Shown piece after piece: positions 46,464-55,204 of a DNA stretch of 64,000 bases. Below the pieces are notes generated by a model. It was not told the DNA's origin. It did not search any database and saw nothing but the letters and a program-made list of their open reading frames with translations. Source of the stretch: Aliidiomarina quisquiliarum (GTDB lineage Bacteria; Pseudomonadota; Gammaproteobacteria; Enterobacterales; Alteromonadaceae); the NCBI RefSeq assembly GCF_023922585.1, contig NZ_JAMFTN010000053.1, positions 80,846 to 144,845 on the forward strand, given 5' to 3'. Both the position numbers and the translations under genes were made by a program. Positions within the stretch are counted from its first letter, which is position 1, and every line of letters starts with the position of its first letter.

Positions 46464-47696
46464 TTAATGCAATACGCGGCAGCGAATGGTGCCGGGTACA
46501 GCTTTTAGTTCATCGAGTACGGCTTTGGCTTGGCCGTGCTCTACGTCCATAACCACATAACCAAGCTCGTTGTCGGTTTGTAAGTACTGACTGGCAATAT
46601 TCACATTTAAGTTGGCAAATACTTGGTTAATTTGATTGAGCACCCCGGGCTTATTTTGGTGAATATGTAGTAATCGGCTAAAACCATGCTGCGTGGGCAA
46701 TGCTACCTCAGGAAAGTTAACAGCCGACAAAGTTGAGCCATTGTCAGAGTACTTAATCATTTTCAGTGCTACTTCAATACCAATATTTTCTTGCGCTTCT
46801 TGAGTCGACCCGCCCACATGAGGGGTTAAAATAACTTGGTCGATACCCCGTAGTGGCGAAAGAAACTCTTCAGTATTGCTTTTGGGTTCAACTGGGAATA
46901 CATCAATAGCGGCGCCATTCAGTAAGCCGGCTTTTAAAGCCGTAGCAAGGGCTTCTAAATCAACCACAGTTCCGCGCGAGGCATTAATTAACGACGCCCC
47001 CGGTTTCATTAATGCAATTTCAGTGGCGCCAATCATTAGTTGGGTTTGCGGTGTTTCTGGCACGTGCAAGGTTACAATGTCGCTGGCTTCCAATAAGCTG
47101 TTTAACGACTTCATTGGCGTGGCATTACCTAAACTAAGCTTGGTTTCAATGTCGTAAAACAATACCCGCATACCCAGTAGCTCGGCCAAAATACCAAGCT
47201 GAGTACCAATATGACCGTAACCTACAATACCTAAGGTTTTGCCGCGCGCTTCATGGGCACCGCTGGCCGACTTTAGCCATTCGCCGCGGTGACAGGCCAT
47301 GTTTTTCTCAGGAACTTTACGCAGCAGCATAATAATTTCAGCTAAAACCAATTCAGCCACGCTGCGGGTATTTGAAAACGGCGCGTTAAATACCGGAATG
47401 CCAAATTCGCGAGCAGCGCTGGTGTCGACTTGGTTGGTGCCAATACAAAAACAGCCCACCGCGGTTAAACGGCTAGCGTTGGCAAATACTTTGCGGGTTA
47501 ATTGCGTACGCGACCGAATACCAACAAAGTGAAATTCACTAATACAGTCGGCCAGCTCGTCTTCATTCATAGCGCCAGCATGCTGTACTATTTCCGTGTA
47601 ACCCTGTTGTTCAAAACACTCAACGGCGCTTGGGTGAACACCTTCAAGTAATAAAATTTTAATTTTTTCTTTAGCAAGAGAATAAGCCGGGGCCAT
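46464..47696 (-). CDS. serA: D-3-phosphoglycerate dehydrogenase
   Basis: The 410-residue protein oxidises 3-phosphoglycerate, the first step of serine synthesis. The NAD site is LGIVGYGHIGTQLGILAELLG. The catalytic Arg lies in INASRGTVVDLEAL, Glu in the FPVEPKSN region, and His in LTPHVGGSTQEAQENIG. A C-terminal ACT domain (about 335-410) for serine feedback starts with LLHIHQNKPGVLNQINQVFA. The length equals the E. coli type (410). rpiA lies 11 bases upstream on the same strand. Serine made here feeds glycine and the one-carbon pool used by GcvTHP and Fau. Confidence 0.97.
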   Translation of the reverse strand: MAPAYSLAKEKIKILLLEGVHPSAVECFEQQGYTEIVQHAGAMNEDELADCISEFHFVGIRSRTQLTRKVFANASRLTAVGCFCIGTNQVDTSAAREFGIPVFNAPFSNTRSVAELVLAEIIMLLRKVPEKNMACHRGEWLKSASGAHEARGKTLGIVGYGHIGTQLGILAELLGMRVLFYDIETKLSLGNATPMKSLNSLLEASDIVTLHVPETPQTQLMIGATEIALMKPGASLINASRGTVVDLEALATALKAGLLNGAAIDVFPVEPKSNTEEFLSPLRGIDQVILTPHVGGSTQEAQENIGIEVALKMIKYSDNGSTLSAVNFPEVALPTQHGFSRLLHIHQNKPGVLNQINQVFANLNVNIASQYLQTDNELGYVVMDVEHGQAKAVLDELKAVPGTIRCRVLH

Positions 47697-47707
47697 TACT
47701 ACATTCC

Positions 47708-48385
47708 TTAACGCGTGAGGGTTTCGATGGTGTGGCCATCACTTAATAGGGCAATATCAGCCGAACGAGCAGCAAATAAACCGTTAGTAACCACGCCGGT
47801 AATATTATTAATAGCCTCTTCTAACTTAATGGGCTCTAAAATATCAAGGTGGTGAATGTCTAAAATTATATTGCCATTGTCGGTGATGAAGTCTTCGCGA
47901 TATACAGGATCACCGCCTAACCGCACCAGTTCCCGGGCCACATACGAACGAGCCATAGGAATTACCTCAATGGGTAAAGGGAAGTCGCCGAGTTTTAAGG
48001 TGTACTTACTTTTGTCGGCAATGCATATAAAGGTTTTCGCCACGGCGGCCACAATTTTTTCTCGGGTAAGAGCCCCACCACCGCCTTTGATCATTTGTAA
48101 GTGGCGGTTAATTTCGTCGGCGCCGTCTACATAAACAGTTACTTCGGGAACACCATTTAAGTCGTATACGGGAATGCCCAAGGCTTTTAAGCGTTTGGTC
48201 GACTCTTCCGAACTCGAAACAGCGCCTTCTAGGTCAAATTTTACCTTGGCTAAGGCATCAATAAAAAAATTTACCGTAGAGCCGGTGCCGACCCCAACAA
48301 TGCTTCCTTCTTCAATATAAGGAATGGCGGCTTCGGCGGCGTGTTTTTTTGCCGCGTCTTGTGGGCTTAAAGGCTGACTGCTCAT
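47708..48385 (-). CDS. rpiA: Ribose-5-phosphate isomerase A
   Basis: The start at ATG 48383-48385 behind GGGAG gives 225 residues, close to E. coli RpiA (219); a frame extending to 48508 adds residues foreign to the family. [15 protein letters not shown] is the phosphate-binding loop, [17 protein letters not shown] and [27 protein letters not shown] contain the catalytic Asp-Glu and Lys. It interconverts ribose 5-phosphate and ribulose 5-phosphate. It is next to serA, as in E. coli. Confidence 0.96.
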   Translation of the reverse strand: MSSQPLSPQDAAKKHAAEAAIPYIEEGSIVGVGTGSTVNFFIDALAKVKFDLEGAVSSSEESTKRLKALGIPVYDLNGVPEVTVYVDGADEINRHLQMIKGGGGALTREKIVAAVAKTFICIADKSKYTLKLGDFPLPIEVIPMARSYVARELVRLGGDPVYREDFITDNGNIILDIHHLDILEPIKLEEAINNITGVVTNGLFAARSADIALLSDGHTIETLTR

Positions 48386-48438
48386 GTGGCTCCCAATAGT
48401 TTTGTGGTTAAATAAAGTGATTCGGTAATGGTTAAGTA

Positions 48439-49056
48439 TTATACGGTAGGTGTCGAGAACTGCCATAGCTTTGACGGTGTAATAACCACTGGCAGCGGTA
48501 TGTCCCATGTGGCGGCAGGTAAATTGGCTTGGTACTGGCAGTCGTGAGCTACGCCAACCGGTTGTAAATGGGGTAATTGGCCTTCAAACCAAGGTGCCAG
48601 TATGCGGTCGTAAAAGCCTCCCCCCATGCCAATACGTTGGCCGTTACTGTCGAAACCAACCAGTGGCACACAGATAACGTCTATGTCGGCTAGGGTTATT
48701 TTGTTTTCGGGGCTATAGGCTGGCTCGGCAATGCCATATTTGTTATTCACCAATATCGACTCTGCTTGATACGGCACAAAGCACATTTTACCTTGCTGCT
48801 GGCTAGATATAACGGGTACTACCACCAGCTTTGACTGTAGCCAAAGCTGCTCAATAAAGGGCGTTAAGTCAATTTCACCATCACTGGCTAAATACACGGC
48901 AACGGTGCTGGCGCTTTGTACATAGTCTTGTTGCAGTAAGTGGGTGCTTACCTTCATGGCGGCCTGCTGTTGCTGGTCAGGCGTTAACTGACGGCGTGCA
49001 GCTCTTAATTTCGTGCGTAGCTGTGCGCGTAAGTCGCCTTGTGGTTTGTTTGTCAT
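48439..49056 (-). CDS. fau: 5-formyltetrahydrofolate cyclo-ligase
   Basis: The 205-residue protein recycles 5-formyl-THF to 5,10-methenyl-THF with ATP. Family blocks are [20 protein letters not shown] (basic ATP site at the N-terminus), [42 protein letters not shown] and [11 protein letters not shown]. 5-formyl-THF inhibits glycine cleavage and serine hydroxymethyltransferase enzymes, so its presence in the same region as gcvTHP is metabolically coherent. In E. coli this gene (ygfA) directly follows 6S RNA; here two other genes separate them. AAGGAAAGG lies before the ATG. Confidence 0.94.
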   Translation of the reverse strand: MTNKPQGDLRAQLRTKLRAARRQLTPDQQQQAAMKVSTHLLQQDYVQSASTVAVYLASDGEIDLTPFIEQLWLQSKLVVVPVISSQQQGKMCFVPYQAESILVNNKYGIAEPAYSPENKITLADIDVICVPLVGFDSNGQRIGMGGGFYDRILAPWFEGQLPHLQPVGVAHDCQYQANLPAATWDIPLPVVITPSKLWQFSTPTV

Positions 49057-49149
49057 TAAAGCCTTTCCTTCCTATGCAGTTGCAGTATGTTAACCAGACT
49101 GCGACACTTTAACCATTGTGCTTCAACAGAATACCAACAGGATATCAGT

Positions 49150-50712
49150 ATGCGTTATGTCAGTCTGCTGCTTGCTTTTAGCTTTTTACTAATTACTACT
49201 GCCTGTGGCGCCGAACAAAAAGCACCGCCTCGCGATCGGGGCGAAGGCCCTTACGAACGCCTTATTCTGCGTGGCGGCATACTTATTAACGGCGAAGGGG
49301 CGCCACCTATTGGCCCGGTCGACATTGTGATTGAAAACGATCGCATTAAAGCAGTAAAAGTGGTGGGCTATCCTGGGGTGCCAATTATGGAAGGGCGGCG
49401 GCCAATAGCAAGTCCAGGCGATCAAGAACTCGATATTACTGGTCACTATATTTTACCTGGCTTTATCGACGTACATGCGCATTTAGGTGGTTCTGCAAAA
49501 GACATTCCGCCAGAGTATGTGCTGAAATTATGGCTAGCCCATGGCGTTACCACCGTACGCGAACCTGGTAGTTTTCGTGGCCTAGAGTGGACTTTGGACC
49601 ATGCGGCACGGGCAGAGCGCAATGAAATTGTCGCACCACGCATAATTCCCTACGCCACTTTTGGTATGGGCAGTAACGACCCCATTACTACTGCCGAACA
49701 AGCACGCAGTTGGGTGCGTGGTATCCACCAACGGGGCGCCCATGGCATTAAGTTTTTTGGCGCGACACCACAAGTTATTGCCGCCGCATTAAGCGAGGCC
49801 AAGCAGTTAGGCCTAGGTACCATGATGCACCATGCGCAACTAAACGTGGTTCGCACTAACGCACTCGACTCAGCTCGTATGGGGTTAGGTTCATTAGAAC
49901 ACTGGTACGGCTTACCTGAGGCGCTATTTACCAACCAAGTTATTCAAGACTATTCACCCGACTATAATTACCAAAACGAACAAGACCGTTTTGGCGAAGC
50001 GGGGCAGCTGTGGAAACAGGCCGCAGCACCAGGTAGTGAGCGTTGGAATGCAGTGCGCGACGAACTGATTGCCCTCGACTTCACCCTAAACCCCACTTTT
50101 ACCATTTATGAAGCTAGTCGCGACCTTGCCGCCCAACGTAACGCGGTTTGGCACCAAAACTATACCTTGCCGGTATTGTGGCAGTTTTTTACCCCAAGCC
50201 GTTATGCTCATGGCTCGTATTGGTTTGACTGGACTACCGACCATGAAGTGGCATGGCGCGAAAACTACCGCTTGTGGATGCAGTTTGTGAACGACTACAA
50301 AAACCATGGCGGGCGAGTAACTACAGGCTCAGACTCAGGCTATATTTATAAAACCTACGGCTTTGGCTACATTCAAGAATTAGAGCTACTACGTGAAGCA
50401 GGCTTTAATGCGCTGGAAGTTATTCGTTCGGCCACCTTGTCTGGGGCTGAGTTGCTTGGGTTAGATAATGAGATTGGTAGTGTTATGCCGGGTAAAAAAG
50501 CAGACTTAGTCATTGTGAAAGAAAACCCACTACGTAACTTTAAAGTATTGTATGGCACTGGGCATTATCAATTAAATGAACAAAATCAGCCTGAGCGCAC
50601 CGAGGGTATTCGTTATACGGTACGTAATGGAGTGGTTTATAAAGTAGCAGACTTGCTGGCCGATGTACGTGCGATAGTGGCCGAAGCAAAAACCGCAGCA
50701 GAGGAAAATTAA
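49150..50712 (+). CDS. Exported amidohydrolase (lipoprotein)
   Basis: Starting at ATG 49150-49152, 8 bases after CAGGA, the protein has 520 residues with a signal and lipobox ITTAC (Cys19). A longer frame from 49087 would put 21 odd residues before the signal. The amidohydrolase fold is clear: DGHYILPGFIDVHAHLGG-like segment with HxH metal ligands (HAH), GIKFFG near the bridging lysine, MMHHAQ and SLEHW with metal His, TGSDSG with the catalytic Asp region, and GKKADLVIVKENPL near the end. The substrate is unknown; relatives include imidazolonepropionase- and prolidase-like enzymes. The PH-domain gene starts at the next base. Confidence 0.85.
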   Translation: MRYVSLLLAFSFLLITTACGAEQKAPPRDRGEGPYERLILRGGILINGEGAPPIGPVDIVIENDRIKAVKVVGYPGVPIMEGRRPIASPGDQELDITGHYILPGFIDVHAHLGGSAKDIPPEYVLKLWLAHGVTTVREPGSFRGLEWTLDHAARAERNEIVAPRIIPYATFGMGSNDPITTAEQARSWVRGIHQRGAHGIKFFGATPQVIAAALSEAKQLGLGTMMHHAQLNVVRTNALDSARMGLGSLEHWYGLPEALFTNQVIQDYSPDYNYQNEQDRFGEAGQLWKQAAAPGSERWNAVRDELIALDFTLNPTFTIYEASRDLAAQRNAVWHQNYTLPVLWQFFTPSRYAHGSYWFDWTTDHEVAWRENYRLWMQFVNDYKNHGGRVTTGSDSGYIYKTYGFGYIQELELLREAGFNALEVIRSATLSGAELLGLDNEIGSVMPGKKADLVIVKENPLRNFKVLYGTGHYQLNEQNQPERTEGIRYTVRNGVVYKVADLLADVRAIVAEAKTAAEEN

Positions 50713-51165
50713 GTGGACAAACATCACTCGAGCAAAGCAGACCCCTTCTTCATGTTAATACTAATGAGCATTCCAGTGTTTGGCTTTGCCGCTTCGGCCA
50801 TGTTTTTACTTGTGGGGCAGGGTTTGCTGGCGTTTTTGATTTTTTTAATAATGGTGGTTTGGCCCGCTTGGGTTACGCTATCAACCAATTACAGTATTAC
50901 CGGTGAATATTTAGTGGCCCGCTGTGGGCCATTGCGTTACCGCATTGCCATTGAAGACATTAAAAACATTGAAGCAATGCGAACCTTGCGGCCAGGGCCA
51001 GCCTTATCATGGGACAAATTGAAAATTACTTATGGCGAAAGCAATAAAATGTTATTTATTTCACCTGCCGACAAATATACGTTTATTTACGACTTAGGCA
51101 TTGGTGGAGAAGAAAATTATACCAAAATAGCACCAGACGATGACTACCAAGGGCCTATTTATTAA
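50713..51165 (+). CDS. Bacterial PH-domain membrane protein (YyaB-like bPH_4 family)
   Basis: The 150-residue protein starts at GTG (50713-50715), directly after the amidohydrolase stop codon. Two hydrophobic segments (about 13-34 and 37-58) are followed by WVTLSTNYSITGEYLVARCGPLRY and DIKNIEAMRTLRPGPALSWDKLKITYG, then LFISPADKYTFI. This pattern fits the bPH_4 family. Function is unknown. It is probably translated together with the amidohydrolase. Confidence 0.75.
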   Translation: MDKHHSSKADPFFMLILMSIPVFGFAASAMFLLVGQGLLAFLIFLIMVVWPAWVTLSTNYSITGEYLVARCGPLRYRIAIEDIKNIEAMRTLRPGPALSWDKLKITYGESNKMLFISPADKYTFIYDLGIGGEENYTKIAPDDDYQGPIY

Positions 51166-51184
51166 CAAGCCGAAAGCAAGTTTG

Positions 51185-51316
51185 TTATTGCAGAGTGTTT
51201 TCGGTGCCTACTTCTTCGTCAAGCGGGGGGGCTTGGAAATTGCCACTGCAGGTGTTCAAAATAATAATCGTCGCTATGGTAATAATAATTGCGGCAACAA
51301 CTTCTAGTTTACGCAT
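51185..51316 (-). CDS. Possible 43-residue small membrane protein
   Basis: A short frame runs from ATG 51314-51316 to TAA 51185-51187, with GGAAG six bases before the start. The product has a basic start (MRKLEVV), one hydrophobic stretch (AAIIITIATIIILNTC) and a polar acidic tail (DEEVGTEN). LNTC is close to, but not, a canonical lipobox, so a lipoprotein or a single-span small protein are both possible. It sits downstream of 6S RNA on the same strand, where E. coli has ygfA. It is too short for statistical confidence, and I recognise no family. Confidence 0.45.
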   Translation of the reverse strand: MRKLEVVAAIIITIATIIILNTCSGNFQAPPLDEEVGTENTLQ

Positions 51317-51357
51317 ACCAACTTCCACATACGTTTTAATTGACAAGCCTTAAAAGA

Positions 51358-51539
51358 AAGACTCCCCAAGATGCCGCTGCCGTGTGTTAGTCCTTGAACC
51401 CTAAGGCTCAAGGCGGTTTCTAAGTTACCCTTCTAAGGCTTCCCAGTAAACTGGGCATGCACACTGAAGAACAAATAGAATCCAATTCTAAAAACATAGG
51501 CTCAGGGACATCACATGCTGGCTAACATCTCAGGGAGCA
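51358..51539 (-). ncRNA. ssrS: 6S RNA
   Basis: The minus strand carries the conserved elements in E. coli order: CTGAGATGTT at the 5' end, CCCTGAGCC, then GTGCATGCCCAG, GGGAAGCCTTAGAAGGGTAAC, CCTTGAGCC followed by GGGTTCAAGG, and GCGGCATCTTGGGGAGTC at the 3' end. CTCCCTGAGATG and CATCTTGGGGAG form the closing stem. The length, about 182, matches E. coli 6S (183). It mimics an open promoter and binds sigma-70 RNA polymerase. Its position beside zapA is the canonical one. Ends are estimated from the alignment to the E. coli sequence as remembered. Confidence 0.92.
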
Positions 51540-51544
51540 GTTTT

Positions 51545-51550
51545 ATTATA
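51545..51550 (-). promoter_or_regulatory. -10 element of the 6S RNA promoter
   Basis: TATAAT on the minus strand lies 6 bases before the estimated 5' end of 6S RNA (51539). The -35 region, inside the 3' end of zapA, matches poorly. Confidence 0.65.
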
Positions 51551-51560
51551 GCGCATTTAA

Positions 51561-51878
51561 TTAAGAATTTGGTAGAGAATCGTGTTTTGGGCCACCGATT
51601 GCTTTTTTTATAGTCGCTTGAAGTAAATTTACCTTGTCTTCAAGAGCGGTTATTTTCTCGTTTTGCGCAGCTTTCTCAGCCATCCATTCGTGGCACAAGT
51701 TCAGTGCAGTCATAACTGCAATTTGTTCAATATTAGTAAGCTTAGTGGCAGCACGAGTTTCAAGCAGGCGTTCGTCTAACTGGCGCGCAGCGTCGCGTAG
51801 GGCGCCTTCTTGTCCTTCAGGGCACATTATGCGGTAATTACGTTCGAGCAAACTTATGTCGACAACTTGTCCACTCAT
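51561..51878 (-). CDS. zapA: Cell division protein ZapA
   Basis: The 105-residue protein has the ZapA fold: VDISLLERNYRIMCPEGQEGALRDAARQLDERLLETR at the N-terminus (beta hairpin and helix) and a long C-terminal coiled coil (MAEKAAQNEKITALEDKVNLLQATI). ZapA cross-links FtsZ filaments at the division site. The length is close to E. coli ZapA (109). Gene order zapA-6S RNA on one strand and ygfB divergent is standard for the group. GAGGAG precedes the ATG. Confidence 0.96.
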   Translation of the reverse strand: MSGQVVDISLLERNYRIMCPEGQEGALRDAARQLDERLLETRAATKLTNIEQIAVMTALNLCHEWMAEKAAQNEKITALEDKVNLLQATIKKAIGGPKHDSLPNS

Positions 51879-52080
51879 TAAAAATCTCCTCGATCTTTAG
51901 TCATGTCATCGTGCGGGGCGAAAGCATAGCGAGCAAGGCGTATTTATGCAACAAGCTTAGTTTGGCTTTACAGCTGCTAACAAGCTCAGCATAAAGTAGC
52001 TGCATTGCTATTCAGGTGTTAGGATATGGGCTAATAGAATTCGGCATAAATACTCGCTACAACATAGATAAGGTGGCCTT

Positions 52081-52653
52081 ATGGCAGACTCAGCAACAAG
52101 CTTATTTGATCAATGGGAACGATGGTTAGCGCAAGAGCAAATGATCATTTCGGCAGCAGAGTTGCATGGCATGTTAACCGGTTTGCTCGCTAGTGGGCAG
52201 CGCGCTTCGGGCAACGAATGGTTACCGATATTGGCCGACTTAGCCAATGACGGGGAAGAGTTTAGCCCAGCCATGAAAGGCAGGCTAGAACAGTTAGGCA
52301 AATCCATTAGAACCGACCTTGGCTGCCCAGAAATAAGTTTCCAAACGCTGTTACCTTCCGACGACGAACTGTTGGCCGACCGCTTGGTGGCGCTTACCGA
52401 ATGGGCTCAATGTTTTTTAGTAGGCTTTGCAGTGAACCAGCAAAACTTACAAAAAGCTTCAGCAGAATTACGCGAAGGTATACAAGACTTAGCAGAAATT
52501 GCCCGCCTAGACCCCGACGCCGTTACCGACGAAGAAAGCGAGCGTTCATTTTATGAAATAGCAGAGTACGTGCGTATTACCGCAATTATGTGCTTTGGTG
52601 AATTAGGTCAAATGCCACCACCAAAGCCAGCCAGTAATTCGACCATTCATTAA
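52081..52653 (+). CDS. ygfB: UPF0149 family protein YgfB
   Basis: The 190-residue protein is close in length to E. coli YgfB (192-194). SAAELHGMLTGLLASGQ near the start, WAQCFLVGFAVNQQN and SERSFYEIAEYVRITAIMCFGEL near the end are family blocks. The protein is helical and acidic. Function in this group is not settled; a homologue in Pseudomonas affects expression of resistance genes. It begins the ygfB-pepP-ubiH-ubiI operon. AAGGTGG precedes the ATG. Confidence 0.95.
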   Translation: MADSATSLFDQWERWLAQEQMIISAAELHGMLTGLLASGQRASGNEWLPILADLANDGEEFSPAMKGRLEQLGKSIRTDLGCPEISFQTLLPSDDELLADRLVALTEWAQCFLVGFAVNQQNLQKASAELREGIQDLAEIARLDPDAVTDEESERSFYEIAEYVRITAIMCFGELGQMPPPKPASNSTIH

Positions 52654-52667
52654 TTGGAGTAGTAGGA

Positions 52668-53987
52668 ATGATCCCCGTCGCCGAACTGCATGCGCGCCGT
52701 ACTAAATTGGTCCAGCACATGGTACCCAATAGTGTGGCTATTATTCCTGCCGGCCGTGAAGTGGTACGCTCGAATGACACCCACTATAGCTTTCGCCAAA
52801 ATAGCGATTACTGGTATTGCTCAGGCATTAATGAACCTGATGGCGTACTAGTAGTGCTGCCCAAGCAAGGTGAATTACCAGAGCAAAGTGTGCTGTTTGT
52901 GTTGCCGCGTGATCAACAAGCTGAAATTTGGCACGGCCGCCGCTTAGGTTGCGACATGGCCAAAGAAATAGCTGGGGTTGATCGTTGTGAAAGTACCGAT
53001 GACCTAGAGTACCTGCTTGTTGAGTTGCTCGATGGGCGTTCCGACCTATACATTGCGCAAGGCGACGACACTTGGTTTAGTCCTTATTTAGCCGAGGCAT
53101 TAAGCGAGCTGCGAGCAGGCAAACGCCAAGGCATGCAAGCGCCGGAACGTATTCATGACTTGAATACACTGTTGCATAATCAACGTTTAATTAAGTCGCC
53201 CTATGAACAAGAAGTAATGCGCCAAGCCTGTAAAATAAGTGCTGATGCCCATCGTCGAGCGATGAAATTTACTCAAGCGGGGCTTTATGAATACCAAGTG
53301 GCAGCAGAAATTCATCATGAGTTTGCTATGCGCGGGGCCAGTGGTCCAGCCTATGGCACGATTTGCGGTAGTGGTGAAAATGCCTGTATTTTACATTACA
53401 CCAGCAATAGCGACCAATTAAAGCAAGGCGACTTACTACTGATAGACGCTGGCGCAGAATACTTAGGTTACGCCGGTGACATTACCCGCACCTTTCCTGT
53501 TAGCGGCACGTTTACCGAGCCACAACGCAAGCTTTATAAAGTAGTATTACAAGCTCAAGAAGCAGCCCTAGCGGTGCTAAAGCCTGGGGTAACCTTGCCC
53601 GATGCGTACCGTGCCTGTACGCAGGTGTTGGTGGCTGGTTTAGTTGAGTTAGGTATTTTAGTTGGCGACACCGACACCCTAATTAAAAACCTCGCCTTTC
53701 GGCCTTATTTTATGCATGGGCTCGGCCATTGGTTAGGGCTCGACGTACACGACATGGGTAACTACCAAGTTAACGGCAAACCACGCCCTTTAGAGCCAGG
53801 CATGGTGCTAACGGTAGAGCCGGGCATTTATATTCCGATCAACGCCGACTGCCCAGTGGCTTATCGCGGTATAGGTATTCGTATTGAAGACGACATTCTG
53901 ATTACCGAGCATGGCTACGAAAACTTAACTGCGACAGTGCCCAAGTCGATTGAAGGTATTGAAGCACTGATGAGAGCAGGCCGATGA
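52668..53987 (+). CDS. pepP: Xaa-Pro aminopeptidase (aminopeptidase P)
   Basis: The 439-residue protein (E. coli 441) removes an N-terminal residue that precedes proline. The two-metal site of the pita-bread fold is visible: Asp in LLIDAGAEY and GYAGDITRTFPVSG, His in HGLGHWLGLDVHD, Glu in LTVEPGIYI and in IRIEDDILIT. The N-terminal domain begins with HARRTKLVQHM and includes FRQNSDYWYCSGINEPDG. ubiH starts inside the pepP stop region (4-base overlap). Confidence 0.97.
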   Translation: MIPVAELHARRTKLVQHMVPNSVAIIPAGREVVRSNDTHYSFRQNSDYWYCSGINEPDGVLVVLPKQGELPEQSVLFVLPRDQQAEIWHGRRLGCDMAKEIAGVDRCESTDDLEYLLVELLDGRSDLYIAQGDDTWFSPYLAEALSELRAGKRQGMQAPERIHDLNTLLHNQRLIKSPYEQEVMRQACKISADAHRRAMKFTQAGLYEYQVAAEIHHEFAMRGASGPAYGTICGSGENACILHYTSNSDQLKQGDLLLIDAGAEYLGYAGDITRTFPVSGTFTEPQRKLYKVVLQAQEAALAVLKPGVTLPDAYRACTQVLVAGLVELGILVGDTDTLIKNLAFRPYFMHGLGHWLGLDVHDMGNYQVNGKPRPLEPGMVLTVEPGIYIPINADCPVAYRGIGIRIEDDILITEHGYENLTATVPKSIEGIEALMRAGR

Positions 53988-55204
53988 CAGCGCAACAGGC
54001 AAAGGCTTCTAAAACTCAAATCACTAAGGCAGACATTGTCATTGCTGGCGCCGGCTTGGTAGGTGCACTTGCCGCACTGGTATTAAGCCGCCACTTTCCC
54101 CAGTGGACAGTTGTACTGATTGATCCTGAAACCGGTACGCCCCACCAAGACCCCCGCACCATTGCCTTAGCCTTACGTAGCCAACAAGTGTTAGAAGAAC
54201 TTGGTGTGTGGGCAGACATTGCAGGGGCTACGTCGATAGAGCACATTCATATTAGCGACAGTACTGGGTCAGGTAGTAGCACCTTGCATGCAGACAAAGA
54301 GCAAGTGGCTAGCCTTGGCTATGTGGCGCAAGCCTCGGCTATTCAAGGGGCCTTAGCCAGCGCATGTAATAAACAAACAGGCGTGCAATGGTTAAAAGGC
54401 AGCTTTATCGAGCACCTTGTAGCTACCGACAGTTGCCAACAGCTGCACTTAAATAGCGGCGCCATCATTGAAGCCAAATTACTTATAGTGACCGATGGTA
54501 GCCAGTCGCCCACCCGGGCCAAGTTAGGCATTAATATGAACACCACGGTGTATGGTCAAACGGCTATTGCTGGCTTTATCGATACGGACAAGTTTCATAA
54601 CCAAACTGCTTATGAACGTTTTACCCCTGAAGGCCCGTTGGCATTGTTACCTTGTGGCCCAAAACGTTTTGCGCTTATTTGGTGCGCAGAAGCGGCAACA
54701 GTGAAACATTTGTTGGCGCTGCCGGAAGACGAATTTAGACACCGCGCGCAAAAGCTATTCGGTTCACGCGCTGGGTATTTTGTGAAGTCGGAGCGGGCAG
54801 GTGCTTTTCCGTTGAGCCTTATGGTAGCCCAGCGCTTTGTTGGCCACCGTTTTGCGGTTATTGGCAATGCCGCGCACACATTACACCCAGTGGCGGGGCA
54901 GGGCTATAACCTTGGCGTACGCGACGTGTTAGTGCTGAAGCAAGTGTTATCTCAACTGCCCAGTGCAGCGCAAGATCCAGGCGACTTAACCGTGCTTAGC
55001 CAATATGAAGCGCTGCGCAAACCCGACTATCAACAGGTACAAACCTTTACTGACAGCTTAGTGCGACTCTTTTCTAGCGACCAAAGCTGCCTTAGTTTTA
55101 GCCGCCGTTGCGGCCTAAAAGTTTTGCGCATGGTACCGGTTCTGGCGAAACCTATCGCACAAAAGGCCATGGGCTTTGGCGCACAGGAGACCTTATGGCG
55201 TTAA
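53984..55204 (+). CDS. ubiH: 2-octaprenyl-6-methoxyphenyl hydroxylase UbiH
   Basis: The 406-residue FAD monooxygenase hydroxylates the ubiquinone ring. The Rossmann motif is IVIAGAGLVGALAALVL, the DG-type motif is VTDGSQSPTRAKLGI and the second FAD motif is VIGNAAHTLHPVAGQGYNLGVRD. The overlaps with pepP (4 bases) and ubiI (10 bases) show a coupled operon. Assignment to UbiH rather than another paralogue rests mainly on the pepP-ubiH-ubiI order, which matches E. coli. Confidence 0.93.
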   Translation: MTAQQAKASKTQITKADIVIAGAGLVGALAALVLSRHFPQWTVVLIDPETGTPHQDPRTIALALRSQQVLEELGVWADIAGATSIEHIHISDSTGSGSSTLHADKEQVASLGYVAQASAIQGALASACNKQTGVQWLKGSFIEHLVATDSCQQLHLNSGAIIEAKLLIVTDGSQSPTRAKLGINMNTTVYGQTAIAGFIDTDKFHNQTAYERFTPEGPLALLPCGPKRFALIWCAEAATVKHLLALPEDEFRHRAQKLFGSRAGYFVKSERAGAFPLSLMVAQRFVGHRFAVIGNAAHTLHPVAGQGYNLGVRDVLVLKQVLSQLPSAAQDPGDLTVLSQYEALRKPDYQQVQTFTDSLVRLFSSDQSCLSFSRRCGLKVLRMVPVLAKPIAQKAMGFGAQETLWR

